NCBI GenBank assembly: GCA_028865155.1
Contig: JAGWKW010000100.1
Coordinates: 1 to 5,429, forward strand
Direction: 5' to 3'
Length of the DNA stretch: 5,429 bases
From: Alphaproteobacteria bacterium
GTDB taxonomy: Bacteria; Pseudomonadota; Alphaproteobacteria; UBA9219
Of this stretch, positions 1 through 5,429 are shown in pieces. The notes beneath the pieces are model-generated. The model had not been told where the DNA came from, made no database searches, and saw only the letters and a list, made by a program, of their open reading frames with translations. The translations under genes and the position numbers were made by a program. Position 1 is the first letter of the stretch. Every line of letters begins with the position of its first letter.

Positions 1-408
1 AAGCGGCGAGTAAAGCTGCGGCACCGACGGTTGCAGGTTTTTGATGCGCGCCGGGTTGAGCCAATAGCCCGCGCAGGACATATCGACGCGGCCCGATTTG
101 ATGGCTTCGACGACGGAGCCCCAGCCGAGTTCTTCCTGCCACACGATCTTGAGGCCGAGGCGCTTGCCGATTTCCTTGGTCAGGTCGGCGAAGATGCCTT
201 TCTTTTCCTTTGTGTTCGGGTCGACCCAGAACAGAGGTTTCCAGTCGCTGTAACCGCAGCGGATCGTGCCGGTGCGCAGCACGCGGTCGTAAGTGGTTTC
301 GCGCGCGGCTTGTGCGGGCGCGGGCATTATAAGGCCGGATTTCGCAAGCCCGGCGGCCAGAAGAATGGTCAGAGCCGGGACGAGGATGAATGTCTTTAAG
401 CTGTTCAT
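1..408 (-). CDS. Periplasmic solute-binding protein, family 3 (partial, C-terminus beyond window)
   Basis: The reading frame is open from the ATG at 408 to the left edge and gives the first 136 residues. Residues 1-33 look like a Sec signal peptide: Lys5, a hydrophobic core, then APAQA before the likely cut. The mature part follows the first lobe of family 3 (SBP_bac_3) binding proteins: the first strand TIRCGY (48-53), GIFADL (71-76), KSGRVDM (104-110), and a loop ending in Arg121, which matches the Arg that binds the ligand carboxylate in HisJ and GlnH. It is a close paralog of the protein at 1298-2170 (about 89 of 135 aligned residues identical by hand count). An AAGGA site lies 9 bases before the start. 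It is transcribed divergently from the TrmB-like regulator. Trp replaces the usual Ser/Thr five residues before the Arg. The ligand is unknown, and a role in transport or in sensing cannot be separated here. Confidence 0.9.
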   Translation of the reverse strand, partial: MNSLKTFILVPALTILLAAGLAKSGLIMPAPAQAARETTYDRVLRTGTIRCGYSDWKPLFWVDPNTKEKKGIFADLTKEIGKRLGLKIVWQEELGWGSVVEAIKSGRVDMSCAGYWLNPARIKNLQPSVPQLYSPL

Positions 409-465
409 TTCCTGTTTTCCTTGCGTTCGGCGCGCCCGAATTGGTTCCGGCGGCTACACAGGAAA

Positions 466-485
466 TGTAATTTTCTGTAATTACA
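466..485. promoter_or_regulatory. Putative operator: TGTAATT repeat and TGTAATTACA palindrome
   Basis: In the 125-base gap between the divergent binding-protein and regulator genes, TGTAATT occurs at 466-472 and again at 476-482, exactly 10 bases (one helical turn) apart. The second copy is part of the perfect 10-base palindrome TGTAATTACA (476-485). This is directly visible. A dimeric winged-helix protein such as the neighbouring TrmB-like regulator would be expected to bind such a site, but that is inference. AT-rich DNA with a -10-like TATATT at 510-515 follows on the plus strand, so the site would sit at or upstream of the regulator's promoter. I could not place a convincing -35 box for either gene. 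Confidence 0.45.
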
Positions 486-533
486 TGCACAAAATGACAG
501 TTTTTATGTTATATTATCGGCGCGGAGGCGGAA

Positions 534-1295
534 ATGCATAAAGATATCAGGCAATTGATGCAGCGTCTGGGGTTGAAAGACCGCGAAGGGCGCATCTATC
601 TGACCTGCCTGCAGCATAAAGACGGGCTGTTTATCCACGAAATCGCCGAGGCGACGCGCATCACGCGCAGCACGGTCGATCTGACCGTGCGGCGGCTTGC
701 GCAGCGCGGTTTTCTGAACAAGGTCAAGGTCGGGCGGCGGCTGCGGTATCAGGCCGATGCGCCCGAAGCTTTACTGTTCCGACAGAAGCAGCTGGTCGAA
801 GACCTGGAACAGGCGGTGCCGTTATTGTCGAAGCTCGGCGGGCAGAAAGAAGAAACGGAAGTCATTTTTTTCGAAGGCGCGGAAGGCTATGTTCGTGTGC
901 ATGAAGACATTATGCTCAACATGGCATTTGTCGAAGGCGAAAAAAGGGAGCTTTTGAGTTTCGCGTCGGGTGTCGATGCGATCAAGCTGTTTCCGAACAT
1001 GAACAAACAATTCATCGCCAAGCGCATCAAGAAAGGGTTTTGGTACAAGGGTATCGCGCCGCAAAGTTCTCGCAGCGTGCCGATCTGGGGCAGCGACGCG
1101 AAAGCGTTGCGCGCCATCAAATATTTGCCGGACGATATTACGCGCTTTCAGGTCGATATGCAGATATATGCCGACAATGTGATGCTTTATTCGCCGACGC
1201 CCCCGGTGGGCGGCGTCGTTATCCGCAATGCCAAGATCGCGGAGTCGATGCGCAGCCTGTTCCGTCTGGTCTGGCGTCTGCTGCCGGAAGGATAG
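534..1295 (+). CDS. TrmB-like winged helix-turn-helix transcriptional regulator
   Basis: A 253-residue cytoplasmic protein. Residues 5-75 form a TrmB-type winged helix: helix 1 around IRQLMQRLGL, a helix-turn-helix spanning IHEIAEATRITRSTVDLTV (34-52) with the recognition helix near 44-58, and a basic wing KVKVGRRLRY (63-72). Residues 79-101 (LLFRQKQLVEDLEQAVPLLSKL) are a likely coiled-coil dimer helix. The rest, starting at EVIFFEGAEGYVRVHEDI (109-126) and ending with VVIRNAKIAESMRSLFRLVW (228-247), resembles the C-terminal effector-binding part of TrmB-family regulators. TrmB proteins were first described as sugar-responsive regulators, mainly in archaea; the effector here is unknown. The start is supported by GGAGG at 524-528, 5 bases upstream. 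It sits between two paralogous binding-protein genes, divergent from the left one and converging on the right one, so it probably regulates one or both and itself. Confidence 0.82.
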   Translation: MHKDIRQLMQRLGLKDREGRIYLTCLQHKDGLFIHEIAEATRITRSTVDLTVRRLAQRGFLNKVKVGRRLRYQADAPEALLFRQKQLVEDLEQAVPLLSKLGGQKEETEVIFFEGAEGYVRVHEDIMLNMAFVEGEKRELLSFASGVDAIKLFPNMNKQFIAKRIKKGFWYKGIAPQSSRSVPIWGSDAKALRAIKYLPDDITRFQVDMQIYADNVMLYSPTPPVGGVVIRNAKIAESMRSLFRLVWRLLPEG

Positions 1296-1297
1296 CA

Positions 1298-2170
1298 TTA
1301 TTGCGGCGGGGCGACGGGCTGCGGGTTGCGCAGGACCAGATGTGTTGCGTGATATTTCTTCAGGATCGCGTCGAGCGTTCCGTCATGCTCGATACCCAAA
1401 AGCGTGTTGTCGATCATGCTTTTTAGCATCACGTCGTCCGGCGGCATCAGCATCACCGTCGGGAAGAAGTCCATTGGCGTGTTGGGAAAGGCCGACACGA
1501 TCTTGCCGGGGTTGTGGGTTTCATATAGTTCCGCCGTGGGAGGATCCTGAATGACGAAATCGGCCTTGCCAGTCGCCAGGTCCTCCATTTCGTCCGCCGC
1601 GCCGCTCAATTCAGGAAGGGTAAGCTGTTTACTGCGCGGGAAATGCTGGGCGATGACCCGCTTTTCTGCGCCGCCGCCGTCGATCGTCGCGACCGTATAG
1701 CGGGACGAATTCAAAGCTTCCGGCGTCGCGAATTTATGGGCGTCCGCCGCACGGACATAGATGTAAGTGGGCGAATAAAGCTGCGGCACTGTTGGCAACA
1801 GATATTTTATCCGAGTCGAATCCAGCCAGTATCCTGCACAGGCCATGTCGATGCGCCCGGAACGAAGCGCTTCGGCAAGGGAACCCCAGCCAACTTCTTC
1901 CTGCCAGACAACCTTGAGGCCGAGGCGTTTCCCGGCTTCTTCGATCAGGTCGGGAAAGATGCCCATTTTTTTCCCGGTGGTGGGATCGACCCACATAAAG
2001 GGTTTCCACACGCTGTAGCCGCAGCGGATGGTGTTGGTGCGCAGGATGCGGTGATAGGCGGTTTCTGTGGATTGCGCGGGCGCGGATGTTATGAGGCCGG
2101 ATTTTACAAGGCCGATGGCCAGCAGAGTGGCGAGGATGGCGACGAAGATCAGGTTTTTGAATGTGGCCAT
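1298..2170 (-). CDS. Periplasmic solute-binding protein, family 3 (amino-acid-type), complete
   Basis: A 290-residue protein of normal length for family 3 solute-binding proteins. Residues 1-33 are a likely Sec signal peptide (Lys5, hydrophobic 7-21, then SAPAQS); there is no lipobox. Lobe 1 shows TIRCGY (47-52), GIFPDLIEEAGKRLGLKVVW (70-89) and RSGRIDM (103-109). Arg120 matches the ligand-carboxylate Arg of HisJ/GlnH. Lobe 2 contains ATGKADFVIQDPPTAELY (199-216), where Asp209 matches the Asp that binds the ligand amino group. Departures from the family are Trp115 where Ser/Thr is usual, a DGGG turn (164-167) in place of the usual GT, and Cys50 and Cys111, both conserved in the left paralog. 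The stop is 2 bases from the stop of the converging regulator. I see no Shine-Dalgarno site before the ATG. No permease or ATPase gene is adjacent, so it may be an orphan receptor or serve a transporter elsewhere. Confidence 0.92.
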   Translation of the reverse strand: MATFKNLIFVAILATLLAIGLVKSGLITSAPAQSTETAYHRILRTNTIRCGYSVWKPFMWVDPTTGKKMGIFPDLIEEAGKRLGLKVVWQEEVGWGSLAEALRSGRIDMACAGYWLDSTRIKYLLPTVPQLYSPTYIYVRAADAHKFATPEALNSSRYTVATIDGGGAEKRVIAQHFPRSKQLTLPELSGAADEMEDLATGKADFVIQDPPTAELYETHNPGKIVSAFPNTPMDFFPTVMLMPPDDVMLKSMIDNTLLGIEHDGTLDAILKKYHATHLVLRNPQPVAPPQ

Positions 2171-2175
2171 GGGCT

Positions 2176-2204
2176 ATTCAAACCGGATTTGCCTTTTTTG
2201 GCAA
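2176..2204 (-). promoter_or_regulatory. Candidate promoter of the binding-protein gene, giving a near-leaderless mRNA
   Basis: On the minus strand TTGCCA (2204-2199) and TTGAAT (2181-2176) are separated by 17 bases, matching 5 of 6 and 4 of 6 sigma-70 consensus positions. Transcription would begin at about 2169-2171, at or beside the ATG at 2170, which fits the absence of a ribosome binding site. The same stretch holds an inverted repeat, TTGCC and GGCAA around six A/T bases (2189-2204), which could be an operator overlapping the -35 box. The boxes were chosen by eye and are uncertain. Confidence 0.3.
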
Positions 2205-2221
2205 GGGATGCAGTGACGAGC

Positions 2222-2256
2222 AAAAAACAAAGGGCTGCGGTCTCTTGCAGCCCTTT
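2222..2256 (-). terminator. Intrinsic terminator of the unknown gene at 2272-3279
   Basis: A perfect 10-base-pair stem (2229-2238 with 2247-2256) with core GGGCTGC and an 8-base loop is followed on the minus strand by GTTTTTT (2228-2222). It starts 15 bases after the stop codon of the upstream minus-strand gene, and separates that gene from the binding-protein gene whose start is at 2170. Its 3' arm almost repeats that of the groEL terminator. Confidence 0.85.
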
Positions 2257-2271
2257 CGGCTATGCAGGCGG

Positions 2272-3279
2272 TTAGGAGGTTGGACCGGCAGTCTTAAGTT
2301 CGGTAGCAGGGCCGGGACGTCGCGACGCCGTAGTCGCCAATTGATTTGTCGCCCAGCTTCCATCGCGCAGACGCTTATAGTCCTTGATCATATTGGCGGC
2401 CGATAAGGCCAAGCCTACGGGTTTTCTGATTTTGGGGGCGGCAAGAATGGTAAAAGCAAGCCTGAAAAGATGGAGTGCTCCTTTCCCGGCTGCCTGAGCC
2501 TGAAGCCAATAGCGGCGCGGGCTGTGCATCAACGTGTCGATCACGTCATTTTCTTTTCCGTTTTCGATAAGGGCGGCAACATTTTTTGCGATTTTGAGAG
2601 AGCGTGAATCCGTCTCGCCATAATGCTGGGCAAGCCGCGAATAAAGAAACATCAGTGCGATCTGCTGCGCGTTTTTCGGGGCGATCATCCATTCCAGCGA
2701 AGCCCTGTAGCGGTCTTCGTCGGTATATGGAAGCATTCGATTGTCTTTGGCCGGATCCGTGCTCTGGGGGGCACAAAAAAAGAATTCTTCGGCCTGGGTA
2801 AGGCGCGGGTCGAGAAGGATGTCGTCTTTCCATAAATTCTTGAAGGCTTTGGCGAGTTTTTGCGTGTCGTAGGGGTGTTTGTGATTAATCGGTATCACAT
2901 TGTCTTGCGAAGGCGTTCCATAGGTTTTTGAGGCTTTATGCGCGGCGATATGGGTTGTGATGAAATCGAGCGCCTCTCGTCCTTCGGGGGATAGTGTCGA
3001 TTTATAGGCCTGATAGGCTTTGGTTCCGGAAAAGGCGATGACGGTATCTTCGTTATGCATGGACGGAGAAAAATACGGGGCAAGGAACTTATCCATGTCG
3101 AAGCAATAATTGAAAGGCGCGCCGATCAGATTTTCGCCGATTTCGGCAAGAGCATCTTTGAATATAGCGATGCTTTTGGCTTCTTCGCTCGGCAGCAGAC
3201 GTTGCTGATAGCAAGGATAGGGCGTTGAATACATGCGGCGGCTTTGGGGATAGGTTTTGGTACCATATGTGCCAGTCAT
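2272..3279 (-). CDS. Unrecognised 335-residue protein
   Basis: I do not recognise this protein. The ATG at 3279 is chosen because GAGGAG lies at 3285-3290, 5 bases upstream; the in-frame ATG at 3348 would run through the groEL terminator's downstream flank and has no such site. The N-terminus is Tyr-rich (Tyr5, 10, 17, 21, 24) and has no signal peptide. The middle is charged and apparently helical, with a cluster INHKHPYD (131-138) and several Trp/Phe/Tyr-rich patches. Residues 266-298 are a moderately hydrophobic stretch broken by Lys283, Arg285 and Lys286, more like an amphipathic or buried helix pair than a clear membrane segment. The last 25 residues (RRPGPATELKTAGPTS at the end) look disordered. 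It lies 120 bases after groEL on the same strand and has its own terminator. GC content is lower than in groEL (roughly 45-52% against 65% in sampled lines). It is probably a real gene because of its length, Shine-Dalgarno site and terminator. Confidence 0.75.
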   Translation of the reverse strand: MTGTYGTKTYPQSRRMYSTPYPCYQQRLLPSEEAKSIAIFKDALAEIGENLIGAPFNYCFDMDKFLAPYFSPSMHNEDTVIAFSGTKAYQAYKSTLSPEGREALDFITTHIAAHKASKTYGTPSQDNVIPINHKHPYDTQKLAKAFKNLWKDDILLDPRLTQAEEFFFCAPQSTDPAKDNRMLPYTDEDRYRASLEWMIAPKNAQQIALMFLYSRLAQHYGETDSRSLKIAKNVAALIENGKENDVIDTLMHSPRRYWLQAQAAGKGALHLFRLAFTILAAPKIRKPVGLALSAANMIKDYKRLRDGSWATNQLATTASRRPGPATELKTAGPTS

Positions 3280-3291
3280 GATATCTCCTCG

Positions 3292-3316
3292 AAAATAAAA
3301 AATCCGGAAACCCGGA
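3292..3316 (-). terminator. Weak terminator-like hairpin in the leader of the unknown gene
   Basis: On the minus strand TCCGG (3316-3312) and CCGGA (3307-3303) form a 5-base-pair stem with a GTTT loop, followed directly by TTTTTTATTTT (3302-3292). It lies between the strong groEL terminator and the Shine-Dalgarno site at 3285-3290. It may be a back-up terminator for groEL or an attenuator for the next gene; the short stem keeps confidence low. Confidence 0.35.
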
Positions 3317-3346
3317 CAGGGTGAAACAAAGGAGAAAAAAGTCAAC

Positions 3347-3374
3347 AAAAAAGGGCTGCGGTTGCCCGCAGCCC
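3347..3374 (-). terminator. Intrinsic terminator of the groES-groEL operon
   Basis: A perfect 9-base-pair stem (3353-3361 with 3366-3374; GGGCTGCGG/CCGCAGCCC) closed by a GCAA tetraloop of the stable GNRA type on the minus strand, then TTTTTT (3352-3347). It begins 25 bases after the groEL stop codon. On the plus strand the stem is followed by only a short T tract, so it works mainly in the minus direction. Confidence 0.92.
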
Positions 3375-3399
3375 TCGTTTTGCGTACTGAGAGGATGGA

Positions 3400-5049
3400 T
3401 TAGAAATCCATTCCGCCCATGCCACCCATGCCGCCGCCCATGTCGCCGGCGCCGCCTGCGGCTTTCTTTTCCGGCTTGTCGGCGATCATGGCTTCCGTCG
3501 TGATCAGCAGGCCCGCGACCGACGCCGCGCTTTCCAGCGCGATGCGGACGACCTTCGTCGGATCGACGATGCCGGACTTGATCATGTCGCAGTAATCTTC
3601 CTTCTGCGCGTCGAAGCCGAAATTCGTGTCCTTCTGGTCGAGCATGCGGCCGACGATGACCGAGCCGTCGACGCCCGCATTTTCCGCGATCTGGCGCAGC
3701 GGCGCTTCGAGCGCGCGGCGCACGATGTCCACGCCGCGGCGCTGGTCGTCGTTTTGCACGCGCACTTTCTCGATCGAACGGACGGCGTAAAGCAGAGCCG
3801 CGCCGCCACCGGCGACGATGCCTTCTTCGACCGCCGCGCGGGTCGCGTGCATCGCGTCGTCGACGCGATCCTTGCGTTCCTTGACTTCGACTTCGGTAGC
3901 GCCGCCGACGCGGATGACGGCCACGCCGCCCGCGAGTTTGGCGAGGCGTTCCTGCAGCTTTTCGCGGTCGTAGTCGGAGGAGGTTTCCTCGATCTGCTGG
4001 CGAATTTGGTTGCAACGGGCTTCGATATTCTTCTTCTTGCCGGAACCGTCGATGATCGTGGTGTTGTCCTTGTCGATGCGGACTTTCTTGGCGGCGCCGA
4101 GCATGTCGAGCGTGACGCTTTCCAGCTTGATGCCGAGATCGGCGGAAATGACCTGGCCGTTGGTCAGGATCGCCATGTCTTCGAGCATCGCCTTGCGGCG
4201 GTCGCCGAAGCCGGGGGCTTTCACCGCCGCGACCTTGAGGCCGCCGCGTAGCTTGTTGACGACCAGCGTGGCCAGAGCCTCGCCTTCGACTTCTTCCGCG
4301 ACGATGAGCAGCGGGCGGCCCGACTGCACGACCGCTTCGAGAACGGGAAGCAGGGGCTGCAAGCCGGAAAGCTTCGACTCGTGGAACAGGATGAAGGGGT
4401 TTTCCAGTTCGCACACCATCTTTTCGGCGTTGGTGACGAAGTAGGGCGACAAGTAGCCGCGGTCGAACTGCATGCCTTCGACGACTTCGAGTTCGGTTTC
4501 GAGGCTCTTGTTTTCTTCGACCGTGATCGGCGATTCATGGCCGACCTTGTCCATCGCCTTGGCGATCATGTCGCCGATTTCCTTGTCGCCGTTGGCCGAG
4601 ATCGTGCCGACTTGCGCGATTTCCGCGTTGCTCGACACTTTCTTGGAGCGCGATTTGAGGTCTTCGACGACGGCTTCGACCGCCTTTTCCATGCCGCGCT
4701 TCAGATCCATCGGGTTCATGCCCGCCGCGACGGCCTTGATGCCTTCGCGCGCCAGAGCCTGCGCCAGAACGGTCGCGGTCGTGGTGCCGTCGCCCGCCTT
4801 GTCGTTGGCTTTGGAGGCGACTTCACGGACGAGCTGCGCGCCCATGTTTTCGAGCTTGTCCGAAAGCTCGATTTCCTTGGCGACGGTGACGCCGTCCTTG
4901 GTGACGCGCGGCGCGCCGAAGCTTTTTTCGATGACGACATTACGGCCTTTGGGGCCGAGCGTGACCTTGGTGGCGTTGGCGAGAATATCGACGCCGCGCA
5001 TCATGCGATCGCGGGCATCGGCGCCGTGGGAGACAGTTTTAGCAGCCAT
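3400..5049 (-). CDS. groEL: Chaperonin GroEL (Hsp60, 60 kDa)
   Basis: The large subunit of the cytoplasmic chaperonin, which forms double seven-membered rings and folds proteins in an ATP-driven cycle with GroES. The 549 residues match the family (548 in E. coli) with nearly identical numbering. ATP-site residues are visible: Asp52 in KDG, Asp87 in GDGTTT (86-91) and the hydrolytic Asp398 in [16 protein letters not shown] (395-410). Apical residues that bind substrate and GroES are kept: Tyr199, Tyr203, Phe204, Leu234, Leu237, Leu259, Val263, Val264. The C-terminus is the usual Gly-Met tail ([12 protein letters not shown]). An AAGGA site (5058-5062) lies 8 bases before the ATG. The gene follows groES by 36 bases, so the two are co-transcribed. 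Nothing is missing or broken. Confidence 0.99.
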   Translation of the reverse strand: MAAKTVSHGADARDRMMRGVDILANATKVTLGPKGRNVVIEKSFGAPRVTKDGVTVAKEIELSDKLENMGAQLVREVASKANDKAGDGTTTATVLAQALAREGIKAVAAGMNPMDLKRGMEKAVEAVVEDLKSRSKKVSSNAEIAQVGTISANGDKEIGDMIAKAMDKVGHESPITVEENKSLETELEVVEGMQFDRGYLSPYFVTNAEKMVCELENPFILFHESKLSGLQPLLPVLEAVVQSGRPLLIVAEEVEGEALATLVVNKLRGGLKVAAVKAPGFGDRRKAMLEDMAILTNGQVISADLGIKLESVTLDMLGAAKKVRIDKDNTTIIDGSGKKKNIEARCNQIRQQIEETSSDYDREKLQERLAKLAGGVAVIRVGGATEVEVKERKDRVDDAMHATRAAVEEGIVAGGGAALLYAVRSIEKVRVQNDDQRRGVDIVRRALEAPLRQIAENAGVDGSVIVGRMLDQKDTNFGFDAQKEDYCDMIKSGIVDPTKVVRIALESAASVAGLLITTEAMIADKPEKKAAGGAGDMGGGMGGMGGMDF

Positions 5050-5085
5050 TGTTTTATTCCTTAACTTGGTTGTTGCTGGATAGGG

Positions 5086-5400
5086 TTAGGCGGCCTTCTT
5101 GGACGCTTTCGTCTTTTCGATCACGCCCATGATGTCGGATTCCTTCATGATCAGCAGCTCTTCGCCGTCGATCTTGACTTCGGTTCCCGACCATTTGCCG
5201 AACAGGACGCGGTCGCCCGCCTTGACGTCGAGTGCCACGATCTTGCCCGCTTCATCGCGCGCGCCCGGGCCGGCGGCGATCACTTCGCCTTCCTGCGGCT
5301 TTTCCTTGGCGGTGTCGGGGATGATGATGCCGCCTGCGGTCTTGGTGTCGCTTTCGATACGGCGAACCACGACGCGGTCGTGCAAGGGACGGAATTTCAT
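5086..5400 (-). CDS. groES: Co-chaperonin GroES (Hsp10, 10 kDa)
   Basis: The seven-membered lid of the GroEL chamber, cytoplasmic. The 104 residues begin with the family signature [16 protein letters not shown]. The flexible loop that docks on GroEL is at about 17-33 ([17 protein letters not shown]), with the hydrophobic GGIII contact at 23-27. GPG (44-46) lies in the region of the roof hairpin, and [23 protein letters not shown] and the final SDIMGVIE strand follow. It is a few residues longer than E. coli GroES (97) because of a basic tail, [10 protein letters not shown] Shine-Dalgarno site AAGGAG (5409-5414) lies 8 bases upstream. It is first in the operon with groEL. The promoter and any heat-shock control (CIRCE or a sigma-32-type site) are outside the window. 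Confidence 0.99.
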   Translation of the reverse strand: MKFRPLHDRVVVRRIESDTKTAGGIIIPDTAKEKPQEGEVIAAGPGARDEAGKIVALDVKAGDRVLFGKWSGTEVKIDGEELLIMKESDIMGVIEKTKASKKAA

Positions 5401-5429
5401 TGGGATAGCTCCTTGATGGTTAAAAGCTT

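Noticed and set aside
31..399. Open plus-strand frame opposite the partial binding-protein gene (and the similar one at 1643-2275 opposite its paralog)
   Set aside because: Both are antisense to well-supported coding sequence, and resemble each other only because the paralogs on the other strand do. Neither makes a recognisable protein.
494..515. ATGACA and TATATT as a -35/-10 pair for the regulator
   Set aside because: The spacer is only 10 bases, too short for a sigma-70 promoter; TATATT alone is kept as a possible -10.
3280..3348. N-terminal extension of the unknown protein to the ATG at 3348
   Set aside because: It would start just after the groEL terminator T tract, translate through the leader hairpin, and has no Shine-Dalgarno site, whereas the ATG at 3279 has GAGGAG 5 bases upstream.
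3089..4414. Long minus-strand frame of 441 codons overlapping groEL in another frame
   Set aside because: It is an Arg/Gly-rich shadow of groEL caused by high GC, and runs through the groEL terminator into the next gene.
3754..5083. Several long plus-strand frames antisense to groEL (3754-4251, 4010-4444, 4381-5064, 4472-5083)
   Set aside because: GC-rich highly expressed genes routinely leave the opposite strand open; I saw no recognisable domains or ribosome binding sites for these frames.
5401..5429. CIRCE or heat-shock promoter before groES
   Set aside because: Only 29 bases are available and they hold just the Shine-Dalgarno site; no TTAGCACTC half-site or promoter box is visible. The final AAGCTT is a HindIII site and probably chance.

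Overview
The window comes from a bacterial chromosome, most likely an alphaproteobacterium. The groES and groEL products read like alphaproteobacterial chaperonins; for example, the GroEL N-terminus carries the [20 protein letters not shown] block followed by EKSFGAPR. The housekeeping genes have GC-rich wobble positions. I cannot fix the order or genus by reading alone. There are six protein genes. I see no tRNA, rRNA, CRISPR array, insertion sequence or phage gene.

Right part (about 3350-5429, minus strand): a standard groES-groEL operon, read right to left. Both genes are full length, each has a Shine-Dalgarno site, and a strong intrinsic terminator follows groEL. The operon promoter and any heat-shock operator lie beyond the right edge.

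Middle (about 2222-3350, minus strand): one gene for a 335-residue protein I do not recognise. A weak terminator-like hairpin lies in its leader and a strong terminator lies after its stop. The 3' arm of that terminator nearly repeats the groEL one. GC content looks lower here than in groEL.

Left part (1-2204): two paralogous secreted solute-binding proteins (family 3, amino-acid-type fold, about two-thirds identical over the shared part) flank a plus-strand TrmB-like winged-helix regulator. The left paralog is divergent from the regulator across a 125-base gap that holds a perfect palindrome, TGTAATTACA. The right paralog converges on the regulator with only 2 bases between the stop codons. 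No permease or ATPase gene is visible. The likely picture is a small ligand-responsive locus in which the regulator controls itself and one or both binding proteins, but that is inference. Both binding proteins keep the Arg that contacts ligand carboxylate, but replace the usual Ser/Thr of that pocket with Trp and share an unusual cysteine pair, so their ligand may not be an ordinary amino acid.
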